A stretch of DNA of 64,000 nt from Nematostella vectensis (Eukaryota > Cnidaria > Anthozoa > Actiniaria > Edwardsiidae). The stretch spans positions 7,357,015 to 7,421,014 of the forward strand of contig NC_064048.1 of NCBI RefSeq assembly GCF_932526225.1, written 5' to 3'. Both the position numbers and the translations under genes were made by a program. Of the stretch, positions 53,788-64,000 are shown in pieces. Every line of letters starts with the position of its first letter. Position 1 is the stretch's first letter. The notes beneath the pieces are model-generated. The model made no database searches. It was not told where the DNA came from and saw nothing but the letters and a program-made list of their open reading frames with translations.

Positions 53788-56700
53788 TTAGTCCGCGTCA
53801 TAACCATAGACTTCCATCCTGAGTGCACAGTAGTTGTTGCAAGTGACCGTGGTGATCTTCAAGAGTTTTGTCTTGATTGGTTGAGGGAGGACAGTATCTA
53901 CCACCTGGTGACGACTGGTTACACCCACAACTTGGAATACCTGGTGAAAACCAGTACCAGCACATGTTACTGGTCAAGTCTAGCCTCTGGACAAGGTAAA
54001 TAACTGTCGTTTGGTGTTTTGTAATTGTACGTATTGCCACGTAATGTTACGTAATTCAAGCCGCCAGTTTCTTTAACGTTTTAGTCTACTGCGATTAGTC
54101 ACGGCCGCTTCCTTATTGACGTGAAAATTGCGATAACTTACGGAAAATACCGCGTAATTCACCGGGAATATCTCCTACGTATTTGGGCGCCGTCCCTTAG
54201 GTTTGTGCCTGAATATAGCTCTAGATTTATCATAAATAGCGCAATAAGTCAAACGAGTTGTTTAGGAAACCCAATAAACAGTGTGGTGAAACCATGCTCA
54301 GACTATTACATGCCTTGTTAACATTTTCCTTCCGTTACACTTTCCAGGCAGAACATATAGACTGGTGGTCCAACAAATACTTAACTTGTCACCACCTCCT
54401 TTCTGGTACACTGACCAGGCAGTACAATACAGACTGATGGTCCTACAATCTCCGGGTACACTGTCCAGGCATCTTGTCAACACCTCCATCCCGGTACACT
54501 GTCCAGGCAGTACATATAGACTGGTGGTCTGACAAACACTTACCTTTTTAAAGCCATTCCTAATTGTACAGAGTCCAGGAATTTTGTCAACACCTCCCTC
54601 ATGGTACACTGTCCAGGCAGTATAATACAGACTGATGGTCCGACCATTACATACCTTGTCAACACCTTCATCTTGGTACACTGACCAGGCAGTACCATAC
54701 AGACTGATGGTCTGACCATTACATACCTTGTCAACACCTCCCTCCTGGTACACTGTCCAGGCAGTACCATACAGACTGATGGTCTGACCATTACAAACCT
54801 TGTCAACACCTCCCTCTTGGTACACTGTCCAGGCAGTACCATACAGACTGATGGTCTGACCATTACAAACCTTGTCAACACCTCCCTCCTGGTACACTGT
54901 CCAGGCAGTACCATACAGACTGATGGTCTGACCGTTACATACCATGTCAACACCTCCCTCCTGGTACACTGTCCAGGCAGTACCATACAGACTGATGGTC
55001 TGACCATTACATACCATGTCAACACCTCCCTCTTGGTACACTGACCAGGCAGTACCATACAGACTGATGGTCTGACCATTACATACCTTGTCAACACCTC
55101 CCTCCTGGTACACTGACCAGTTAGTTCCGTCAAGACTGTAGCTGATGGTAAAGCTTGTGATCCATTGATCGTGTCTGTATCTTCCCTGTGTTTGCACTTT
55201 GGTGACTATCACAAGTCGCTGGAAGTCAATCTGTATCCATTGGCCAAAAGGTCCATAATTTGATACCCAGGCTCCTCTGGTGGCTGGTTGGCTCTCGACT
55301 AGGTGCAAGCGTGCGTGCTTTCCCATAGACATATTGTCGAAGAAAGAGCTCTGTTTGATTTGATCGTCTTTGATTCTGCCATCTTCCATCCCAAGAGCTG
55401 GAGCATTCTTTAAATCTGTGAAGATAACAAATGTCACATCGGTAATGGGAATAAGACAGAGAAACGAGATTTTGAAAATAGAAAGGCTGAGATGACTCAC
55501 ATTTTAGAAAAGGGATTAGAAGTTGTGTCTCATACCTTTCTCGCAATTCTTTCCGATAACTCCGTTATCACAGACACACGTGTAGGTATTGTCGAGCTTG
55601 TTGGTGTGACATGTTCCATTCTTACACGGTTTGTCCTCACACGCGCTCTGTAAAGGGTCACGAGAAGCTATCAGAAGATTTCACCACATTGGATTGATGC
55701 ACCACAGACAAAACAATGGAAACAAAACAATAGAGCGGGAATGCAATAGAACATTGTGGTAATCTAGCCAATTCTGTAAGGCTTTAAGAGCGGGCTTCTA
55801 TGACAATTCTGCTGCAAAATATATTATTGTGTCAAGAGCCTGAAATGTTATTTTAGGAAACAATACTAGTATAGTAAAACAAGAGCTATGATTGGTCTAG
55901 TCCTGACCTTGGACTCTCTTTGCGCTCAAAACTCTTGCCAGAATGTCGAGCGCAAAGAGAGTCCAGGGTCTGGGATATGATTAGTCGAGAAGAGATAGTG
56001 AATAGAGTACACAAGCAGGTTTGACGTCATTACGCGCTGTAACGATATCTGTTTTTTTTATACAACTTCCGGTGACGTCACACACCCCGTGCGCAGACAC
56101 GCTGGTACGAGTTTCGTAGACTTTTAGTTGTTGTTCTTTGAGATAAAGAATAGAGTCGTCTCTTATGTCTCTGTGTTCTTTCTTCGTTCTTCATCGTTAC
56201 TTCAGCTAAGAAACGATACATGCGCGAGTTGTTAACTAAAATCACTTTCCTGTTGTATAATACATACTACCTATTAACCGAGAGTGATGTCATTACCGGA
56301 AAATCTCAGACAAATACGATATGATGTCAGGTCTTAGGTCTTGACGTTAATAAGTTAATAAGCATTTATCTTGGACAAAAAGCGATTAGAATCTCAAAAC
56401 GGAAATGGGAAAAACTTCCGCTTGCGCACGCAACTTTTGGTGAAAGTGCTGCGAGTGCTCATTCAAATGACAAATCCACACGACAAACACGAAACTGTTC
56501 TCAACTTTTTCATCTCTTTTATAACAGGCCATTTCAACTGTTTCAGAACTGCTGCTGATGTTTTCCCAAGAAAAACAACCATTTGTAGCTGCTTTGAGAG
56601 CCATTCCGGGATTATTTAACCCATTGACTCCTGGCTATTTTTGAGCTGAATTTACAAAAAACAGACTGAAAACAGATACCTCCCCCCCTATTCTGAGTTT

Positions 56701-59700
56701 TATACAGCCCGTCAAAGTCAAACACAGCTGCACCTAGTCAGCGGTATCCAAGCTTACCAACAGTGTCCCCACTTTTAATCCCTCGTCGTTGTGCTGAAGC
56801 CAGCACAAGTTGATGGTTGCTTGTATTTTTCATCAAAAATACAGCTATGAGCATATTAGGAGAGTGTCCTAATATGCTCATAGCCTTTTTTTCCTTGTTT
56901 GGCTTTGCCTGAAACCAAATTAATTCCAAAATTGTTTACACTGCTATTATGGGTCTGTATGACCTGGAATTGATTTGTTTGGCTTCGGGGTGAAAAGAAT
57001 TATAAAAAAACCATCTGACTTTGGGGAGAGGAGTGTTGACTGGCCCTCCCCCCGTGAATTTTTCCCTGGTTCTCCCAGAATGCTTTTCAATCCGTAAAGG
57101 CATCTTCGTGGTTTTACAAGCCTTTAAGGAGTGGACATTGTGTTTTGAGGCCATGGAAATGAACCTGGAGGATCAGAATAAAGGTATCTATTTGTGTCTT
57201 GAGCTGTGTTTGCTGATCTCTCTCGCTTGTGTATTTTGAGCGTTTTATTGAGAGGGGTGATTCTGCTTTTCTTTCCTTGTTCGATTTGAAATTTGTCAAA
57301 GAACCTGTGCTATTATTTGGCTTAAGAGTAGTTGCCAATACCTTGGTTGGATGCATATCTTCAAGACCATTTATCCCTTAGACTGATGCCTGAGTATCTT
57401 CATCTTGTTGTGTTTAGTTTGCATTTATGAATTTTTTGGGTTGTGGGTACTTCCCAAAGCCGGTACAGGCCGGTTGAGGGGTCAATGTGTTTACCAACAC
57501 ACCCTAAAAAATTATGCTTGCCTCACTGCCTGAGAACAATGCCTTTTTCGCAGGCTTAGGTGCATACAACAGTGTAAGCAAATTCTGCTTGATAGACAAA
57601 CAAGCCTCCATTTAGTTATGGATGATATTCTAACAGATAATTTTTTAATGTTAAAACCATTGGCGAAACCACAGGGAGCCCAAATTCTAAAAGTATTTGC
57701 CTTTATAAATTCAAAGCAGCAGTGTCAACCCACTTTTGATATTTTTCCTGTATATTCACCGTCAAAGTAATCTTATCACAAAACCTTGCCTGAATCTGAT
57801 GTTTTCTTGGCCATTTTATTTTCTAAAAAAGCTATGCATATCATCCCTATTAATGAGTCCAGTCATGTACAAGTAAAAAAAATTCTATTTTCTAGGTTAA
57901 AGATATTCACTTGCTAGAAATGGCATATATGTGATCCAGTCCACTGGTGTATCTCACAGCACAAGTCTGAAAAGGCCTAGTTATTTTGATTAAAATCTAG
58001 GGGTGGTGGATTAAGTACCGCGAGGGAATTTTTGTCGTCTGTTGTAGACTCACTGAACTGGAAGGGCTGGAAGTAACTACCCGGCTAGAGGAGCTGTTAT
58101 CGGATGGGGCTGATTTGGACCAATCGGCTCAAAATATTGGATATATTGGATATATATCTGTCGCTGGTGTTGCTCATTCGCCGATTTATAGTCTCAAGGC
58201 TTTGGAGATTTGCGAGTACGCGGTCAAGCTCGGCTTCTGACAATTTTTTCCCTTGTTTATCTGAGAAAGGAAACTGTAAAAAGCATTCAAATCGCTTGAC
58301 GCCTTCGAATTGTGTTTCTGGTCTTCTGCCCTTGTATAAATTGTTCCAGTTTCTCCTGGCTGTTAGGCATCTCCTCTTCGTTATAAAACATTTCGTTATG
58401 AATTATTTCGACTTTCGCCGGCAAATTCTTTCTCTGGGTAGTAGAATTCGCTTTCTTCGTCGCTATTCATCGCTTCTTTGCCGTTGTAAATACAAAACCG
58501 AGCTTCCAATTATTAAAAAAAAAAAACACTGTGAGAAGATAATGTTGTGTTCACTGTTCTTGTTTTCGCTCGCGCTGACAGTCTCCGGTCCGGAAAAAAA
58601 AGTGTTATTGCCCGTTGGCATTACAAGGAAATCTCGCCACTCAGCATCTAATCAGAGCGCGCGTGTACTGTCGATGCCATATAATAAAAGCTCTTTTTAC
58701 ATTTCTTTTTGCGAACTTAAAAATTCAACAAATCGGTTTTCCAAAACGTTACACGACATTTTGATTTATTTTCTTTGGAACAAAACAACCACTCAAAATT
58801 TTATTTTGGTGCCTATCATGTGTTATTGGCTATGCTGCGGTTGAACGGGCCCACACGATGACGCCTTGAAACCGGCTATTAACACCAGTCTCCCTCGCAG
58901 CCGTTTTGGAATTGTCATGATAGCTATATGAACACCACTTGTTTTGTCATTTTGGGGGGAACGCTTCAGTCGGTATTTAAAAGAAAAAAAACCTAAATAC
59001 ATACGTATTGCTGTATCTATCAAAACATCTATTAAGCTTTAAAATGATGTATACTCATCATGCACGACGAAGGTTTCCTCTATACTTCAACTAATTTTTA
59101 AAGAAATTAAAGACAGAAGTTTAAAATAATACCTACGCCGATGCTACAATAAAAAAATATTGCTTCATTCTAGATGGCTTAGATTGTTTAATTGGAAACG
59201 GCTTTGGATATTATAATCAAGTTTAGTTGGTGTATCAAATTTGCTGCACAATAAAATCGTCGGACACAATTTTTTTTTGCAGAAATGCAGCTTCACTCAA
59301 CTTGAGTTACTTGAAGTAAAAATTGTAGATCTTTACCCAATAGTTACTAGTAAACTGCAGGAAATTTCTCAAAAAAGGTAGAAGTCCTAGATTTCACTCA
59401 TGATTATTTGCTGATCATGCTGATGAAGTAAATGAAAATTGTCATTTTCTGATTGCTGCTGGTATTCCCCAAGCAAGTAAGTATAACAGAAGGGAAAGCA
59501 GTGAGTAAATCCGAGTGCAGAGGCGCCGAGACACACGTTTCAGAATCTTAGCCCGAGACTTTTGTCAAGTTTCAGAAACCGAGCCCGAGCTTTTCCGAGC
59601 TTGTTCTCGTATAACTTGCTCGAGGTATGTCATAAACACCATTGAAAAAAGAATCAGTAGAGTTACAATAAAATCTTGCTACAGTAGTTAAAGTTTCTGT

Positions 59701-60912
59701 TTAGAGCGTAAAGGCTCAGGACTCGAGACTCAAAAAGAAGGGGAAACCCGTAGCACGGTAACATAGAACAGACCGCGTTTAACAAAATCCGAGACTCCGA
59801 GACCGAGGATGAAAAAACGCGAGGCTCTAAGACCCCTAAAATTATAATTAAAAAGCCTTCGAGACTTGCGTAAAAAAAACGCCGAGATTCCGAGACTGCG
59901 AAATTTTTACATATGGTCGTTTTTATGTTTTCTCTAGGCGACTAAGCGACTTCGATATAGCATATTTTTTATTAGTACAACGTTGATGTGTTGCATTCTA
60001 TTTTTTCGTAATTTTAGCAATAATCAAACAAATCACAGTTTATTGGTTTTGCATTTGGTAGTCGTTTTTTCGTGCATATCATTGTGGTTTGTTAATTGAT
60101 TGTTTTAGAAAAATAATCTCGTAACTTTGGAAACAAATGCAAAATCCAAATCTCCTGACAACCTTAGATATGATAAACTCGTAAATCCATAGACAAATTC
60201 TTCAAAGTTCAATCAGTGACGCTAAACTGTGTAAAATATATGCCTTTTCGAGTTATTCAAAAGATTTTTTAAAAGATACACTTTAGCACTTATCTTTAGC
60301 TTCTAAAGAAAATTTAAGCTATCGTATAGCCTTCGATTTTTAAACCTTCGAATAGCTAAAAAGAAAATAATGTGACTGACTTTTGTCGTGCGAAAAAGTA
60401 TTTTATATTATTATGTATTATACTCAAAGTTGTCAAAAGATTAAAAAAACATATTCAAGCAAAACAGGCTTTTATTATTTGTCTATACTCTACAGAAATA
60501 GAGAAATAGAGTCAATGGACTACTAAAATTGAAATAAATGTCGTACCTTCATTTCGTAATGATGTGAGGTGGAGTTGGGCTGGTACTTCTCGTCTGGGCA
60601 GCTGTACTTATCGACCGACAGTAACTCGCACCAAAACTTCAAGCTCGAGTCAGCAATGGCCGCAAAGTTTACAGACAAACACTTCAAGATGTCGAGACAC
60701 CTCATACAGCACGAGATAGCATCGCCTTCTAAAGTACGAGAGATGATCGGCCCTTCCAGATACGAAAAACTGTTCTTAAAGAAGTTACCGAAAGAAAAGT
60801 TAGATTCGGAGTTTGATTGCTTCCCTGAAGTTGTCCCCCCTATTATGAAAGGCAGGAAAGCGAAGAAACAAAAAACATAAAAATTAAAACGGAGAAGTTG
60901 TAGAAAAGACAT
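53788..60912 (-). CDS. Secreted PAN/Apple-EGF-discoidin (F5/8 type C) protein, 319 aa, 4 exons
   Basis: Exons 60912-60547, 55647-55536, 55415-55087 and 53940-53788, GT-AG, phases 0, 1 and 0, 960 nt. I start at the ATG at 60912; the frame is open a few codons further up but without ATG. Exon 1: signal peptide (FNFYVFCFFAFLPFIIGG) and PAN/Apple-like module with a CCMRCLDILKC cluster. Exon 2: EGF-like module (ACEDKPCKNGTC...CVCDNGVIGKNC). Exons 3-4: a full F5/8 type C domain (residues of about 163-319) with ALGMEDGRIKDDQI, GAWVSNYGPFGQWIQIDFQ, TKVQTQGRYRHDQWITSF, TNWSVYQEGG, and the C-terminal LRMEVYGYD. Such domains bind glycans or membranes outside the cell; the ligand here is unknown. The exon 3 donor is multiplied by a 72-bp in-frame tandem repeat (54310-55130), so the domain may vary in length. 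It is convergent with the PAN-EGF-D8C gene across 16 kb of repeats. Confidence 0.9.
54310..55130. repeat. 72-bp in-frame tandem repeat carrying the exon 3 donor of the discoidin gene, about 10 copies
   Basis: On the minus strand the unit spans the last 13 or so codons of exon 3 (TAWTVYQEGGVDK), the donor AAG/GTATGT and about 33 bp of intron. Unit borders fall every 72 bp from 55087 to about 54654, with further diverged copies to 54310. Most copies keep GTATGT or GTTTGT. The frame is open through the whole array (24 residues per unit), and every donor has phase 0, matching the phase 0 acceptor of the last exon. Confidence 0.93.
55905..55970. mobile_element. Short palindromic MITE, intron 1 of the discoidin gene
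   Basis: Arms 55905-55927 and 55948-55970 pair almost perfectly (GGACTCTCTTTGCGCTC) with a 20-nt loop. Non-coding, hairpin-forming in the transcript. Confidence 0.8.
56616..57490. mobile_element. Dispersed TIR element, second copy, intron 1 of the discoidin gene
   Basis: The left part matches 33799-34300 closely. The left end TTAACCCATTGACTCC has a diverged inverse at about 57473-57490 (TAAACACATTGACCCC). This copy also contains a 39-nt perfect hairpin at 56845-56883 (17-bp stem, CTATGAGCATATTAGGA) that the first copy lacks. No transposase seen; the TTAA-CCC start is reminiscent of piggyBac-type ends but not proof. Confidence 0.65.
57491..60546. other. Rest of intron 1 of the discoidin gene
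   Basis: There is no convincing gene. A 246-codon plus-strand open frame (58104-58844) has a patchy basic and hydrophobic composition, crosses an A-run, and matches no family I know; I treat it as chance. From 59500 to 59910 the words CGAGACT and CCGAGAC recur on both sides of a T/A-rich spacer, a low-complexity repeat cluster. Confidence 0.5.
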
Positions 60913-60989
60913 CTCTACCAAACTTCAAGATATGCTTTCGATGCAATTCTTATATTTATCTAAAAGATTTCGTTAATTATTAATTCGTC

Positions 60990-63900
60990 GGTCCTTTAAA
61001 TGATTTGCGGAGTCAACGATAGTTTTTCAAATTCAATTAGCTAGATTTGATTAAGTTATAATTACACCGCTTTGTTTTCGAATCATACCGTGAGCTTCCA
61101 ATCTCCTTCAAAACGCTAGCTTTGATACAATCAAAAATTTTGATAAAACGAAATCGAGTTTCTTTTTGTTAGTTTCAAACAGCCTTCATCCAAAAGGGAC
61201 ATTGGTCTCAAAGTTTAAATAATTTTCTTTAATTTTGAGTTCTATTTTCACTATACCACTTGTTTCTTGTTTTTAGATTCCAATATCTAATTTGAAGTGA
61301 GATATTTTGTTTATTCAATGAGTCTTTTATGATACCATCTGGTAGATCTTCTACAGTTTGTTTAATATTCTTGGTAACGCTGTGCTTTGAATTCTTCGAA
61401 CCTCGAGCCTACCTTTGTATTTTTCCACAGTTTCATAACTAAAGTCTAATGCTACACAAAGAAAAGCGCCAAAGTATTTATTTTGGATTGTCAAAGGCGA
61501 AATCGAGCCCCATACTATAATACTAAGCTCTTTCGAGTTGTCAGATAAGTCGAGCTAACAATAAATAATTGCACAAATAATATGCTCGTCAAAAATCAAA
61601 ATTTTAACTTTTTCCCATCTCTGGAACCAAGGGCGTCGTGGTCAGCTAACGAGGCGGAACAAAGCCGGTGGGGGGTAGGGTGCGGGAGAGAATAGAAAGG
61701 AGTGAGAAGACGTTTTACAGATACGTATTTGAAACAATCCCTATTTTGGTCTTAAAGCTATTGTTAATTGTTAAATCGTAGGTTGTTTAAAATGAGTCAT
61801 AAGTAAGTATAGGTCTTCAATTTCTTTGCAAACGTTAGCTTAATAAGTATTTTTTTAAATAAATTTCTTTTTTGTTTGTTTCATGTACCCTTAGTCATCG
61901 TTGTCTTCGATTTTAAAACCTTCAAATAAAAAAAAATTAAATAATTTATGGCTCTGCCTTTTTGTCTCGGAATACTGGGCTCTGCCAATCAATAACTAAA
62001 GCCAGCGTACAAGAAACCCAACCTGACTTTTGTCGAGCGAAAAAGTATTGCATAGCGTTGGTCCTTTAAATGATTTGCGGAGTCAAAGATAGTTTTTCAA
62101 ATTCAACTAGCTAGATTTGATAAAGGTATAATTACACCGCTTTGTTTTCGGATCATGCCGTGAGCATCTAATCTCCTTTACACGGGTTGCTTTGATACAG
62201 TCTCAAAGATTTGACGAACACGAGTTTCTTTTTGTTAGTTTATGCAGCCTTCATCAAAAAGGACATTGGTCTAAGAGTTTAAATTAGTTTCCTTTATTTT
62301 GAGTTGTATTTTCAATAATACCACTTGCTTCTTGCTTTTAGATTCCAACTTAATCTGAAGGAAGATTTTTGTTTATTCAATGCATCTTTTATCTTAGCAT
62401 CTGGTAGACCTTCTAAGTCTGTTCAATTTATCCTTAATTCATTCTTGGTAGCGCTGTGCTTTTATTTCTTCGCACCTCAAGCCTTCCTTTGTAATTTGCC
62501 ACAGTTTCATAAATGAAGTCTAATGCCACGCGGAGATAAGAATCAAAAGAGAAAAGCGCCAAAGTATCTCTTTTGGATTGTCAAAAGCAAAATCTAGCCA
62601 AATAAGATCTTTCGAGTTTTCAGATTTGCATAGTTTGGGCCAACACTAAATGACTGCACAAATAATCTGCTCGCCAAGAATCAAAATTTTAACTTTTTGC
62701 CATCTCTGGAACCTAGGGCGTCGTGGTCAGCGTAATGAGGCGGAGCAAAGCCGGTGGGGGGTAGGGTGCGGGAGAGAATAGAAAGGAGTGAGAAGACGTT
62801 TTACAAATACGTATTTGAAACAATCTCTATTTTGGTCGTAAAGCTATTGTTAATTGTTAACTCGTAGGTTGTTTAAAATGAGTCATAAGTAAGTATAGGT
62901 CTTTAATTTCTTTGCAAACGTTAGCTTAATAAGTATTTTTTTAATAAATTTCTTTTTTGTTTGTTTCATGTACCCTTAGTCATCGTTGTCTTCGATTTTA
63001 AAACCTTCAAATAAAAAAAAATTAAATAATTTATGGCTCTGCCTTTTTGTCTCGGAATACTGGGCTCTGCCAATCAATAACTAAAGCCAGCGTACAAGAA
63101 ACCCAACCTGACTTTTGTCGAGCGAAAAAGTATTGCATAGCGTTGGTCCTTTAAATGATTTGCGGAGTCAAAGATAGTTTTTCAAATTCAACTAGCTAGA
63201 TTTGATAAAGGTATAATTACACCGCTTTGTTTTCGGATCATGCCGTGAGCATCTAATCTCCTTTACACGGGTTGCTTTGATACAGTCTCAAAGATTTGAC
63301 GAACACGAGTTTCTTTTTGTTAGTTTATGCAGCCTTCATCAAAAAGGACATTGGTCTAAGAGTTTAAATTAGTTTCCTTTATTTTGAGTTGTATTTTCAA
63401 TAATACCACTTGCTTCTTGCTTTTAGATTCCAACTTAATCTGAAGGAAGATTTTTGTTTATTCAATGCATCTTTTATCTTAGCATCTGGTAGACCTTCTA
63501 AGTCTGTTCAATTTATCCTTAATTCATTCTTGGTAGCGCTGTGCTTTTATTTCTTCGCACCTCAAGCCTTCCTTTGTAATTTGCCACAGTTTCATAAATG
63601 AAGTCTAATGCCACGCGGAGATAAGAATCAAAAGAGAAAAGCGCCAAAGTATCTCTTTTGGATTGTCAAAAGCAAAATCTAGCCAAATAAGATCTTTCGA
63701 GTTTTCAGATTTGCATAGTTTGGGCCAACACTAAATGACTGCACAAATAATCTGCTCGCCAAGAATCAAAATTTTAACTTTTTGCCATCTCTGGAACCTA
63801 GGGCGTCGTGGTCAGCGTAATGAGGCGGAGCAAAGCCGGTGGGGGGTAGGGTGCGGGAGAGAATAGAAAGGAGTGAGAAGACGTTTTACAAATACGTATT

Positions 63901-64000
63901 TGAAACAATCTCTATTTTGGTCGTAAAGCTATTGTTAATTGTTAACTCGTAGGTTGTTTAAAATGAGTCATAAGTAAGTATAGGTCTTTAATTTCTTTGC
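60990..64000. repeat. Tandem array of a 1.07-1.09-kb unit, three copies to the window end
   Basis: Marker GGTCCTTTAAATGATTTGCG occurs at 60990, 62060 and 63145, giving periods of 1070 and 1085 bp. Copies 2 and 3 are essentially identical, while copy 1 differs at many positions. The 63-codon open frames at 62325 and 63410 are the same repeat sequence, not two genes. The array lies upstream of the discoidin gene start and is cut by the window edge, so its true copy number is unknown. Confidence 0.93.

Noticed and set aside
54298-55500. A 400-codon minus-strand open frame as a single gene
   Set aside because: Its first part is genuine exon 3 of the discoidin gene, but the rest is the 72-bp repeat. 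The domain is completed only by splicing from a repeat donor to the exon at 53940-53788.
58104-58844. 246-codon plus-strand open frame
   Set aside because: No recognisable domain, erratic composition, an A-run in the middle, and position inside an intron of the opposite-strand gene. Most likely chance, though transcript data could overturn this.
62325-63601. Two identical 63-codon open frames suggesting duplicated genes
   Set aside because: They are the same position in two copies of the 1085-bp tandem unit. Copy 1 does not conserve the frame and no domain is visible.

Overview
The window is intron-rich, AT-rich animal DNA with GT-AG introns. I infer a cnidarian, most likely an anthozoan such as a sea anemone. 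The reasons are small secreted PAN/Apple, EGF, D8C, discoidin and ILEI proteins, many palindromic MITEs, a Penelope element, a Maverick/Polinton polymerase relic and abundant minisatellites. The species cannot be fixed from sequence alone.

Four host genes can be assembled by hand, with every junction GT-AG and every intron phase compatible. (1) 23540 to 3253, minus: 21 coding exons, a 745-residue protein that is nearly all transmembrane segments; I do not recognise its family. (2) 24736-29020, plus: a secreted 334-residue protein with an ILEI/FAM3-type domain, head-to-head with gene 1. (3) 31531-37502, plus: a secreted 275-residue PAN/Apple-EGF-D8C (uromodulin/OIT3-type) protein. (4) 60912 to 53788, minus: a secreted 319-residue PAN/Apple-EGF-discoidin (F5/8 type C) protein. 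Genes 3 and 4 share the same first two modules and intron phases and differ in the third module, the signature of exon shuffling.

Most of the rest is repeats. 1-1850 is a 55-bp satellite. The introns of gene 1 hold a nearly intact hAT-like transposon (13318-17344), a fold-back element (11525-12675) and several MITEs. The 16 kb between genes 3 and 4 holds a RecQ-like helicase fragment, a 2.8-kb minisatellite (41.65-44.44 kb) with a 2.1-kb TIR element at its end, a Penelope element with an inverted 5' piece, a Maverick-type polymerase B relic, a 5'-truncated non-LTR retrotransposon and a (CTGT)n tract. The last 3 kb is a tandem array of a 1.07-1.09-kb unit that runs off the window.

The most unusual pattern is that several tandem repeats in genes 1 and 4 start exactly on an exon-intron junction and multiply the splice site. 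In two cases (84 bp and 72 bp) the unit is a multiple of three, the reading frame stays open, and every copy carries a donor-like site in the same phase, so donor choice could lengthen the protein in 28- or 24-residue steps.
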